64,000 nucleotides of DNA from JBCCXZ01 sp965228005 (GTDB taxonomy: Bacteria; Planctomycetota; Planctomycetia; Pirellulales; Lacipirellulaceae), in NCBI GenBank assembly GCA_965228005.1, contig CBDDGV010000001.1, positions 1,116,001 through 1,180,000 of the forward strand. Reading direction: 5' to 3'. Below the pieces are notes generated by a model. The model was given only the letters and a program-made list of their open reading frames with translations. It searched no databases and was not told where the DNA came from. Of this stretch, positions 56,987 to 64,000 are shown one piece after another. A program made the position numbers and the translations under genes. Numbering within the stretch: the stretch's first letter is position 1; every line of letters starts with the position of its first letter.

Positions 56987-57844
56987 TGATTCGGTCTCCT
57001 GTGACTCGGTGGTTCGCCGTCTGGGTCGGCCGTCTGGGTCGGTATGTGCAAGGCGATCGAGAGAGCAGCCTGTGGGGCTGCTGCGTCGCCTTTGGCAGGC
57101 AGAACATCTCCGTGCCGCTCTTCACGCAACACGTATGCCAAGTGCAGTCGCAACGCTGTAAACGACTGTTTTAAAAGAGCTTAGAACTCTTGGTTGAGGA
57201 CGGGCCTGCACCTGTCCTCACTCAGACGCCGCCCGAGCATGTCAATCTGGCAGTCCTCGCGGCCTTGGGATCAACGAGTCGATCGACCGTGGATCGATTG
57301 CACTTCCGAGCTTCCCGACTTGGAGCCCGGTTCCTGATGGTGATCTCGCAAGCTGGCGCTTCACCAAACTAGTGAAGAAGCTTCACTAATGCGGTGAAAT
57401 GCCCCGTAATCCATTACAGGGCCTTCGATTAGGGCGTTCCTAAGCAGAGGCGCTGCGTAATAAGCGTAGTAGAGAGACGAAGCCCGCTCAGGCCTAAACC
57501 TATTATGAGACTAGGCTTACGCGGCCTTCACAGCCACAGAGGCGAGCTTGTCGTTCTTACACACTCTTGGTGAAACCCCCTAGGTCCCCTTAGCGTTGCT
57601 TTTCGTCCCAGGCGGGGCGCCGTCTCATCGCGTAAGGGATTTCTGTGGAATGGCTTAGAGCAAGCTCGCACATCGCTTGAGGGCCCGAGTAAACGCCAAG
57701 AGCGGCTCAAGAACGGCCACCGGCACATTGCTTGCTGTTTGCTCCCCGACTGGCATTGCCGAGTCTTCCGGCAAGCCGTAATTCACGTTGGGGGTAATTG
57801 GGGCTAATGGGCAGTAAGTGGCAAACCGTGCGAAGGATTCCGCG
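56987..57844. other. 858-bp gene-free region upstream of the GroE cluster
   Basis: No supported gene is seen. The region is lower in GC than its surroundings and dense in inverted repeats: GAGGAC/GTCCTC (57196-57219), the operator-like pair (57359-57399), a GTAAT-CC-ATTAC hairpin (57401-57422) and GCCTA/TAGGC (about 57491-57516). No CIRCE repeat is present. A tmRNA-like reading of the minus strand near 57510-57560 was rejected for lack of a tRNA-like domain. It may hold an unrecognised structured RNA. Confidence 0.6.
57359..57399. promoter_or_regulatory. Two tandem CTTCAC-N7-GTGAAR palindromes
   Basis: CTTCAC-N7-GTGAAG (57359-57377), three bases, then CTTCAC-N7-GTGAAA (57381-57399). Equal half-sites, equal 7-bp gaps and a 22-bp period (two helical turns) suggest two dimers bound on the same DNA face. 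The site is about 370 bp from the GroEL start on one side and 450 bp from the small gene on the other. Confidence 0.6.
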
Positions 57845-58039
57845 ATGAGGAAAAACGATTTCACGCAAGCAATCGACTCTCTCGATGACGACGCCTTGGT
57901 GCCGGAAAGAAGTTCCGGACGTTCAGGCCGCGGCCCTTCTGGTCGCTCTCACGCCAAAAAGTCGTCCAAGAAGCGCAAGCCGGCCAACGCCCCCGGCTGC
58001 GGCATCAACGGCCGCCGCAACCGCAAGTGGAGCTGGTAG
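57845..58039 (+). CDS. Small basic planctomycete protein
   Basis: 64 aa, ATG at 57845 with AAGGA about nine bases upstream. An acidic N-terminus (about 1-22) changes to a strongly basic middle (KKSSKKRK) and ends NAPGCGINGRRNRKWSW. I recall similar short proteins ending GCGIxGRRNRKWxW in planctomycetes, from memory only. The mix of charges and aromatic end suggests RNA or ribosome association, which is speculative. Confidence 0.7.
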   Translation: MRKNDFTQAIDSLDDDALVPERSSGRSGRGPSGRSHAKKSSKKRKPANAPGCGINGRRNRKWSW

Positions 58040-58109
58040 AACCCAGCCCCGGCAGAGTGCGACCAAGCGGCAAGGCCTGATGAGGCTTCCGCGGGCCAAC
58101 CAACTCAAA

Positions 58110-58182
58110 TGAGCCCGGCGCGACTCGAACGCGCGACCCACGGATTAAAAGTCCGTTGCTCTACCGACTGAGCTACGGGCTC
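58110..58182 (-). tRNA. tRNA-Lys (anticodon TTT)
   Basis: Minus strand: acceptor stem GAGCCCG/CGGGCTC, D-arm with AGCTCAGTCGGTAGAG, anticodon loop ACTTTTAA (TTT), T-arm GTTCGAGTC. Discriminator A, CCA not encoded. 73 nt. Confidence 0.97.
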
Positions 58183-58298
58183 TTGAGGTTGGTTTTCTAG
58201 CGTAAGCGGCGGGTTTTCTGGCTTCGGGCTCGGCCCGAGTGGCTGGGGCCGTCTGCCGTCATCCGCTCCGCCTGCGGCCCGAGCACCCGCCTTCAGAG

Positions 58299-58380
<82 letters not shown>

Positions 58381-58503
58381 TGATCGTGCGAGCGTTCACA
58401 CCCCCGCTTGAGGGAGTATAGTGGGCCCTGCGCACACTAGCCAGACGGGGTCCCGCCCCGCGTGGTTCACCCCCCAGCCGTTCCGACCCGCGATCCAGCC
58501 GCC

Positions 58504-58824
58504 GTGAGCCAAGTTCCCAAAGACATCCGGGCAGAACGCGAAGCCTCCCAGCTTGTGCTCGAGTGGCCCGACAGTACCGCCCGGCTCCCGTTCCGCTACG
58601 TCCGCGGCAACTGCAGCTGCGCCCACTGCGTGAACGAGTGGACGGGCGCCCGCATGGTGGACGAGGAGGCCATCGACCCCAAGGTCTCGGTCGAGCAGAT
58701 GAGCCTTGTCGGCAGCTACGCCCTCAAAATCAGCTGGACCGACGGCCACGACACGGGCCTCTACACCTGGGAGCGGCTGGCCGAACTCACGCAGCTCTAC
58801 GAGCAACGCCCGGGGCCCCGTTAG
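58504..58824 (+). CDS. DUF971 domain protein
   Basis: 106 aa from the GTG at 58504; the frame is open to 58462, but the extra residues overlap no homology. DUF971 shows as LVLEWPDSTARLPFRYVRGNCSCAHCVNEWTG, cut here at Cys pairs, then VSLVGSYALKISWTDGHDTGLYTWERL. DUF971 is the fold of the N-terminus of gamma-butyrobetaine hydroxylase and of small iron-sulfur-related proteins; the Cys-x-Cys-x2-Cys group is noteworthy. The stop overlaps that of the peptidase gene (convergent). Confidence 0.88.
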   Translation: MSQVPKDIRAEREASQLVLEWPDSTARLPFRYVRGNCSCAHCVNEWTGARMVDEEAIDPKVSVEQMSLVGSYALKISWTDGHDTGLYTWERLAELTQLYEQRPGPR

Positions 58825-60407
58825 AGCGAGGCGTCGCCCTCGCCGCCGGTCGGCAGCGTCATGGCTACTTCCAGTTCCCGCAGTGCGCCCCCGCGTTCGA
58901 TCGTCACGGGGAAACGGGATACCCCCGCGTCGAGCAGGGTGCCCACGTGTTTGAGCAGGGGGCCCTGACCGGTGACCGCCACGCCGTCCACCTCGCGGAG
59001 CCGGTCGAGCAGCTGCACGCCGGCACGGTCGGCGGGCGTCCCGGGGACCACCCGTGTGACGAACACCTCGCTGGGGTCGGCCGGGTCACTCCGCCACGAG
59101 AGGCCGAGCCGCACCGGTCGTCCTGGGAGCCGCAAACGGAAGTCCGCCGGCTCGGCGTCGCCCCGCACGACGGTCAGCACCATCTTGCTCTCGGCCATCC
59201 ACGCGACCGCGTCGACCAGAATTGGCGAATCCGCCGGGAGGCCGTTGACCGCTACCACCCGGTCGCCGATCTGCACGCCCGCCTTCGAGGCGGCCGAGCC
59301 GCCGGTGATCGAGATCACTCTGGCGCCGCCCGCGGGGTCTGCAGAACACCGCACCCCTGCCCGGGAGCCCATCTTCGGCAGGAGCGACTCGGCCCGCTTC
59401 TGCGCCCACTCGTTCTCCCGCCCGGCGGAGCTGCGGAACCGCGGCAGCTCTTCGGCGTCGGCCGCCGCCAAGACGCGGTCGAACAGGTAATCGGCCACGC
59501 TCCGCATCCCGGGCACGTTCAGCCGCTCCACGTCGTCGGTCGGCCGGTGGTAGTAGTCGTGCAGCCCGGTGTGCAGGATCATCGAAGGCACGCGGGCCTG
59601 GTAGAAGGTCCAGTGGTCACTGTTGTCGGCGTACTCCCAGGTGAAATCGGCCCGCAGCCCGCCCGGCATCTGCTCGGTCGACCACAGCCGGCGGAGGCCG
59701 AGCCCCGTGCGGGTGCCTCCCACCAGCAGCTTCCCGTCGGTGAGGTGGCCGACCATGTCGATGTTCACCGCCAGACGCACCGACTGCATCGGCACGGTCG
59801 GCTGCCGCCCCCAGTGCTTCGAGCCGTAGAGGCCCTTCTCTTCTCCGTCCCAGAAAGCGAACAGGATCGACCGGGCCGGAGGCTCGTCCAGCCGCGAGAG
59901 GGCGTCGGCCACCTCGAGGGCGACGGCCACGCCGCTCGCGTTGTCGTCCGCCCCGTTGTGGATGTACCCGATCGGGCCAAAACTGTTCCGCCGCGTGCCG
60001 TAGCCCACGTGGTCGTAGTGGGCGCCGATCACGATCCACTCGTCCCGGAGCTCGGGCGAGGCGCCGCGGTACGCCCCCAGCAGGTTCTGCATCGAACCGC
60101 GGAAGCGTTGCGTGTACTCGCCGTGAAGCCCCATGGGCACCAGGCCCGCCTCCTCCATCCGCTCGACGATGTACCGGGCCGCCGCCTGCCCGCCCCGGCT
60201 GCCGGCCTCGCGGCCCTCCAGGGCGTCGTCGGCCAGCACCTCGGCGTGGGCCTGCAGCTCGCCCACCGTGATCGACCGCCGGGCCGCCTCCATCGCGGCG
60301 TTCTCGCCGGCTACGCCCAGCGAGCCGCCAACGAACCCCGCCGCAAATCCGACCAGCAATACCAACAGCCGCGTCGCAAGCGGCGTTGAGAAACAAGGCT
60401 CCCGCAT
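58821..60407 (-). CDS. M28-family aminopeptidase with two PDZ domains
   Basis: 528 aa from the ATG at 60407 with GGAG six bases upstream (an in-frame start at 60452 also exists). N-terminal membrane or signal segment (LATRLLVLLVGFAAGFVGGSLG), PA-like or lead part, then the di-zinc peptidase: ligands in IGAHYDHVG, NGADDNASG, FWDGEEKGLYGS (Glu-Glu), VNIDMVGH and HTGLHDYYHRPTDD. Two PDZ-like domains follow (about 330-415 and 420-520; GVQIGDRVVAVNG and GVQLLDRLREVDG). Probably a secreted or membrane-bound exopeptidase. Confidence 0.92.
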   Translation of the reverse strand: MREPCFSTPLATRLLVLLVGFAAGFVGGSLGVAGENAAMEAARRSITVGELQAHAEVLADDALEGREAGSRGGQAAARYIVERMEEAGLVPMGLHGEYTQRFRGSMQNLLGAYRGASPELRDEWIVIGAHYDHVGYGTRRNSFGPIGYIHNGADDNASGVAVALEVADALSRLDEPPARSILFAFWDGEEKGLYGSKHWGRQPTVPMQSVRLAVNIDMVGHLTDGKLLVGGTRTGLGLRRLWSTEQMPGGLRADFTWEYADNSDHWTFYQARVPSMILHTGLHDYYHRPTDDVERLNVPGMRSVADYLFDRVLAAADAEELPRFRSSAGRENEWAQKRAESLLPKMGSRAGVRCSADPAGGARVISITGGSAASKAGVQIGDRVVAVNGLPADSPILVDAVAWMAESKMVLTVVRGDAEPADFRLRLPGRPVRLGLSWRSDPADPSEVFVTRVVPGTPADRAGVQLLDRLREVDGVAVTGQGPLLKHVGTLLDAGVSRFPVTIERGGALRELEVAMTLPTGGEGDASL

Positions 60408-60568
60408 ACCAACTCCGTCTGCCGCCGCGCTCGGGCGTCGTTCTTGGGTCACAGAATCGGCTCGGCAAGAACCTCAACGCCTCTATCGGCCCGCCGCCCA
60501 CCATAACGCAGAACCCGCCCGCCGGGCGCGTCTGTGACGGTTAGCCGTCGGGAAGCCCCGGCAGAGAA

Positions 60569-61936
60569 TCACTTGCCGATGCAAAACCGGCTAAAGACCT
60601 GGTCGAGCACTTCGTCCGGGTGGAGCCGACCCACCAGCCGGCCAACCGCGTCCAGCAAGGCCCGCAGCTCGGCGGCGATCAGCTCGTCGCCGCCGTCAGA
60701 GCTTACCAAACCGGTCGCACGCCCGATTGCGGCCTGGGCCTCGGCCAGCGACTCCGCGGCCCGCGTCGCCGTGCTCGCCACGCAGCCGCCGGAGCTGGCC
60801 GACGCCAGGCGGTCGGCCACGGCCTGAGCGACCCGATCAACCCCGGCGCCCGTCACCGCGCTGCACGCGATCGCCGCCTCCGGCACGCACTCTCCCGCCA
60901 GGTCAAGCTTGGTCGCCACGGCGATCACGGCGCCGTCCGGCGGCGCTTCGTCGGATCCGACCGGCCGGCACCACAGCACCACGCCCGCCCTGCCCCGCTC
61001 CGCCGTCGCTGCCTGCTGGGCCTTGTGTTCCAGGGGGTTTTTGGAGGGCTCGACCCCGTCGACGCCCGCCGTGTCGACCAGCAGGCACCGCTCTCCGGCT
61101 AGGGAGACCGCGGCGGTGATGTAATCCCGCGTTGTGCCGGACTCGTCCGACACGATCGCCCCGGACGTTTGCTCGTTCTCCACGCCGTACTGCTCGCGCA
61201 GTGCATTGAACAGGCTGCTCTTGCCCGCGTTGGGCCGCCCGGCGAGCACCACCCGCGGCAGCTCGCCGGGAGTGAGCCGCACTTTCATCCGTTGTTGAAG
61301 ATGGTCGATCTGCTCACCGGCTGATCGGAGACGCGAGGCAACCTCCTCACGGGACACGAACTCGATATCCTCGTCCACAAAGTCGAGCCCCGCCTCCAGG
61401 TCGGCCAGCAGCCCAACGATGTCGGCCCGCAGCGCCTCCAGCTCGCTGCCCAACCCGCCGGCGAGCTGCTCGAGCGCCGTCGCCAGTTGCCGCTCGTCCT
61501 CCGCGTCGATCACCCCCAGCACGGCCTCGGCCTGCGTGAGGTCGATCCGCCCCGCCAGGAACGCCCGCAGCGTGAACTCGCCCGGCTCCGCCGCGCGGGC
61601 TCCGCACTCGATTACCAGGGCGACCAACGCCTCCAACAGCGGCGGGGATCCCACTGTGTGCAGCTCCGCCACCGGCTGCCGCGTGTAGCTCCGCTCGCCC
61701 GGCCAGAGGAACAGGTCGCAAGGGATTGAGAGCTCCCGATCGAAACCGGCGACGTTCACGCTGCCGCCGACAACACACGCCGCGTGTTGCTCCGCCAGCG
61801 GCCGCCCGTCCAAGGCGGCGAAGAGCTGCTCCACTACAGCAACCGCGCCCGGCCCGCCGACACGCACGATGCCCCGCTCAGCGCCCCCCGGCGGCGACGC
61901 GACCGCGACGATGGTGTCCGCGACATCGTAGGCCAT
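60569..61936 (-). CDS. mnmE: tRNA modification GTPase MnmE (TrmE)
   Basis: 455 aa. With MnmG it makes the carboxymethylaminomethyl group on wobble U34. N-terminal tetrahydrofolate-binding domain (DTIVAVASPPG; GERSYTRQ), G domain with GRPNAGKSSLFN, the switch DESGTTRDYI, DTAGV, then TKLD, and the C-terminal helical end FSRFCIGK with the catalytic Cys. It lies 7 bp from yidC's stop on the same strand, a common neighbour pair. Confidence 0.97.
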   Translation of the reverse strand: MAYDVADTIVAVASPPGGAERGIVRVGGPGAVAVVEQLFAALDGRPLAEQHAACVVGGSVNVAGFDRELSIPCDLFLWPGERSYTRQPVAELHTVGSPPLLEALVALVIECGARAAEPGEFTLRAFLAGRIDLTQAEAVLGVIDAEDERQLATALEQLAGGLGSELEALRADIVGLLADLEAGLDFVDEDIEFVSREEVASRLRSAGEQIDHLQQRMKVRLTPGELPRVVLAGRPNAGKSSLFNALREQYGVENEQTSGAIVSDESGTTRDYITAAVSLAGERCLLVDTAGVDGVEPSKNPLEHKAQQAATAERGRAGVVLWCRPVGSDEAPPDGAVIAVATKLDLAGECVPEAAIACSAVTGAGVDRVAQAVADRLASASSGGCVASTATRAAESLAEAQAAIGRATGLVSSDGGDELIAAELRALLDAVGRLVGRLHPDEVLDQVFSRFCIGK

Positions 61937-61943
61937 CCGGCCC

Positions 61944-64000
61944 CTACCGGCGTTTCTTCTGCTTCGGCCGACGCTTGGCCTTGGTCTTGGGCTTGCCGTT
62001 GCTGACTGCCCGCGGCGCGGTGTCCCGCGAAGCTGCCGGAGGCGTCCGGCCGGTCTCGACCTTGTCGACCTGCGTCTCGGCCTTGGGAAGCATCTTCCGC
62101 TCGGCGATGCCCCACAGGCTCGACGCGATGAAGTAGATGCACAGCCCGCTGGCCACCTTGTAGAACAGGATGCCGATGAAGCCCATCATGTACTTCATCA
62201 TCTTCTGCTGCATCGCCGCCTGCTCGTTCGCCGGGGGCGGCATCATGATCTTCTGCTGCAGCAGATAGATCCCCACCGTCACCAGCGGCAAGATGTTCAG
62301 GTAAGGACCGAGGGCGAAGATGCCCGTCCCCGTCGTGATGAACGACGGCATGAAGCCCGACCAGTTCAGCAGCATGTCGGGCGCGGCCAGGTCGCTCGCC
62401 CAGCCGAAGCCCTCCGAGATCAGCGGCGCCTGCCGCAGCTCCACGTCCACCCACAGCGAGCGGTACAACGCCACGAAGATCGGCAGCTGGATCAGCATCG
62501 GCATGCACCCCGCGAGCGGGTTGATGTCGTGCTTGCGGTACAGCTCCTGCATCGCCTGCGACTGCTTCTGCATGTCGTCTTTGTACTTCGCCTTGATGTC
62601 GTCCATCTGCGGCTTCAGCTCCTGCATCCGCAGCATGCTGAGCGTCTGCTTCCGGCTGAGCGGGAACATGCTGCCGCGGACAACCAGCGTGAGCATCACG
62701 ATCGAGACGCCGTAGTTGCCCACGATGCCGTAGAAGAAGTGCAGCGCCACCAGCATCAGCTTGGCGATCGGCGTGAACCAGCCGTAGTACACCAGGTCGG
62801 AGAGCGAGTAACGCGCCTGCCCGGCGGCCGTGTACTGCGCGACCAGGTCGGGGTCCTTCGGCCCGGCGAACACGGTGTAGCTGTGCGACAACGACCCGCC
62901 CGGCGCCACCGACACCGGCTCGCTCACCAGTTCGAACGAGACGTTCGCGTACCGCCCGCCGCCCGACCGGCCCTTGGGCTCGGGCCCGTAACGCACGGGG
63001 CGCGTCTGGTCGATCCACTTCTCGCTGAGCTGCTCCTTCTCCGGCAGCATCACCACCGAGAAGTACTGGGCGTCGACCCCCGCGTAGGCGAGCGGCTTGC
63101 CCTCCATCGTGTCGATCTCGCCCGTCGCTATCTTCCCGGCGCCCAGCTGAAGCGGGTCGCCGTCCTCGAACCGCGTGACCACGTCCCGCAGGCCGACCGC
63201 GCTCCAGGTCCGGCCGACTTTGTTCGCGTACCACCACCCCTCCAGCGGCAGCCCGCTCGGGCCCTCCATCTTGTAGGCCAGCTCGCGGGCCGCTTCGGCC
63301 GTGTTCTGCAATTCGACCGTCAGCGTCAGGTCGTAGCCGGACTCTTCGGGCTGCTCGCCCTCCGTCGCTTCCCGGGGCTCCAACGCAAACCGCTTCCGGA
63401 CCGTCACGCCGAACGCGCCAAGCCGCTTCTCAAACACCACGCTCTCTGCATCGCGTTCAGCGATCCGCCAAACGCCATGCCGCAGCTCGACGCCCGCCAG
63501 CTCCTTCTGGTCTTCGGCCAGCCGCCGATCGGCGACCTTCTCCAGGGTCATCAGGAAAGACGGCACATCGAATTCGAACTCTTCGGGGTCGGGCATCTCC
63601 GCCCCGCGCATCCGCAGGATCTCGGTCTCCGGCCGGATCACCTCCAGCGGCCGGCGGGTTAACTCCGCGGTGAGCGTCGCCTTCTCGCCGCCCTCGCGGA
63701 TCACCTCGACCGTGAACGACTGCTTCGGTTTGGTCTCCGAACGCAAAGCCTCGTACTGCTCGATCGACGCTACCGGCTCCGGCGTGCCCACGCCCGCGGC
63801 GACGATGCGGTCCCCCGACGCCAGCCCCGCGGCCTCGGCCGGCGTCCCCGGGCCGACGGTCCGCACCAGCAGCCCCGTCCTGCCGTCTTCCTCTAGATGC
63901 AACTGACCGAAGTAGCCGCTCCGGTCGTGCAGGTCGCGGTACTTGGGGCTCGCCAGCTCGATCCGCCGCACGCCGGCGCCCTCGTTGGTGAGCGTCACCA
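61944..64000 (-). CDS. yidC: Membrane protein insertase YidC with embedded PDZ-like domain (5' end outside window)
   Basis: At least 685 aa visible; the N-terminus runs off the right edge. Inserts membrane proteins with or without SecYEG. The C-terminal core has five helix regions: DLVYYGWFTPIAKLMLVALHF, VSIVMLTLVVRG and onward, with the conserved MPMLIQLPIFVALYRSL, then a very basic tail (KAKRRPKQKKRR). In the large periplasmic part, about 30-115 residues into the visible protein, sits a PDZ-like block (VRTVGPGTPAEAAGLASGDRI ... VEVIREG). That insertion is not found in the standard E. coli protein. Confidence 0.94.
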   Translation of the reverse strand, partial: VTLTNEGAGVRRIELASPKYRDLHDRSGYFGQLHLEEDGRTGLLVRTVGPGTPAEAAGLASGDRIVAAGVGTPEPVASIEQYEALRSETKPKQSFTVEVIREGGEKATLTAELTRRPLEVIRPETEILRMRGAEMPDPEEFEFDVPSFLMTLEKVADRRLAEDQKELAGVELRHGVWRIAERDAESVVFEKRLGAFGVTVRKRFALEPREATEGEQPEESGYDLTLTVELQNTAEAARELAYKMEGPSGLPLEGWWYANKVGRTWSAVGLRDVVTRFEDGDPLQLGAGKIATGEIDTMEGKPLAYAGVDAQYFSVVMLPEKEQLSEKWIDQTRPVRYGPEPKGRSGGGRYANVSFELVSEPVSVAPGGSLSHSYTVFAGPKDPDLVAQYTAAGQARYSLSDLVYYGWFTPIAKLMLVALHFFYGIVGNYGVSIVMLTLVVRGSMFPLSRKQTLSMLRMQELKPQMDDIKAKYKDDMQKQSQAMQELYRKHDINPLAGCMPMLIQLPIFVALYRSLWVDVELRQAPLISEGFGWASDLAAPDMLLNWSGFMPSFITTGTGIFALGPYLNILPLVTVGIYLLQQKIMMPPPANEQAAMQQKMMKYMMGFIGILFYKVASGLCIYFIASSLWGIAERKMLPKAETQVDKVETGRTPPAASRDTAPRAVSNGKPKTKAKRRPKQKKRR

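Noticed and set aside
56987..57180. CIRCE element (TTAGCACTC-N9-GAGTGCTAA) before groEL
   Set aside because: Searched by eye in the leaders of groEL, groES, dnaK and clpB; no match was seen.
57480..57590. tmRNA on the minus strand (a reading frame ending in ...AVKAA stop followed by a hairpin)
   Set aside because: No tRNA-like acceptor or T-arm (GTTCGA) was found on either side, and the tag-like peptide does not begin in the usual way.

Overview
The window is a chromosomal segment of a high-GC planctomycete. The best guess is order Pirellulales, possibly close to Lacipirellulaceae; that placement is an inference. Grounds are the MoxR/DUF58/von Willebrand operon with a DUF4175-like giant and a terpenoid-cyclase-fold protein, two GroEL copies, small basic proteins of planctomycete type, a remnant of a dockerin-like calcium-loop motif, and many dispersed hairpins whose chance translations read 'WIRTGETPVP', a hallmark of these genomes. 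No rRNA, prophage or CRISPR array is seen. Three tRNAs are present: Ser-TGA, Lys-TTT and Leu-TAG.

Layout. 1-5.2 kb: the 3' part of recQ, then a gene-poor stretch with tRNA-Ser, a lower-GC membrane protein, a VapBC toxin-antitoxin pair, dispersed hairpin repeats and a 17-bp tandem repeat. 5.3-20.6 kb: one co-directional run of nine genes (moxR, DUF58, two VWA membrane proteins, a DUF4175-like membrane giant, two related secreted proteins, a terpenoid-cyclase-fold secreted protein and a thioredoxin-fused secreted protein), mostly joined by ATGA-type overlaps or gaps of a few bases. This is the most system-like locus in the window. 20.9-28.6 kb: a small membrane protein, a cation-diffusion transporter, a small charged protein, clpB, a REP-associated tyrosine transposase sitting among its own palindromes, and dnaK. 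28.9-39.4 kb: housekeeping genes on the plus strand (pheA, aroF, tpiA, secG, yicC, gmk, rpoZ, separate coaC and coaB, argC, argJ, a K+ channel), with one small DUF2934 gene on the minus strand.

39.4-50.6 kb: cobL and glgX on minus (glgX with a clear terminator), purM on plus, a predicted lipoprotein, a DsbD-type reductase, an APH-fold kinase-like protein, a divergent PII protein overlapping a receiver-like protein, and a polytopic membrane protein. 50.7-57 kb: a minus-strand chaperone cluster in transcription order groEL, groES, groEL, dnaJ, grpE, fmdB-type, yacG. 57-64 kb: an 858-bp gene-free region with an operator-like double palindrome, a small basic protein, tRNA-Lys, tRNA-Leu, a DUF971 gene, an M28 peptidase with two PDZ domains, mnmE, and yidC cut by the window end.

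Working together: clpB, dnaK, dnaJ, grpE and the GroE genes give nearly the whole protein-quality-control set. pheA and aroF both serve aromatic amino-acid synthesis, and argC and argJ serve arginine synthesis. In the 15-kb operon the MoxR ATPase and VWA proteins probably act on envelope complexes, with the secreted proteins as outside partners. The palindromes around dnaK and upstream of the GroE cluster are candidate regulatory sites that match no motif I can name. Coordinates of starts are by reading frame, conserved N-termini and Shine-Dalgarno matches; no database search was possible.
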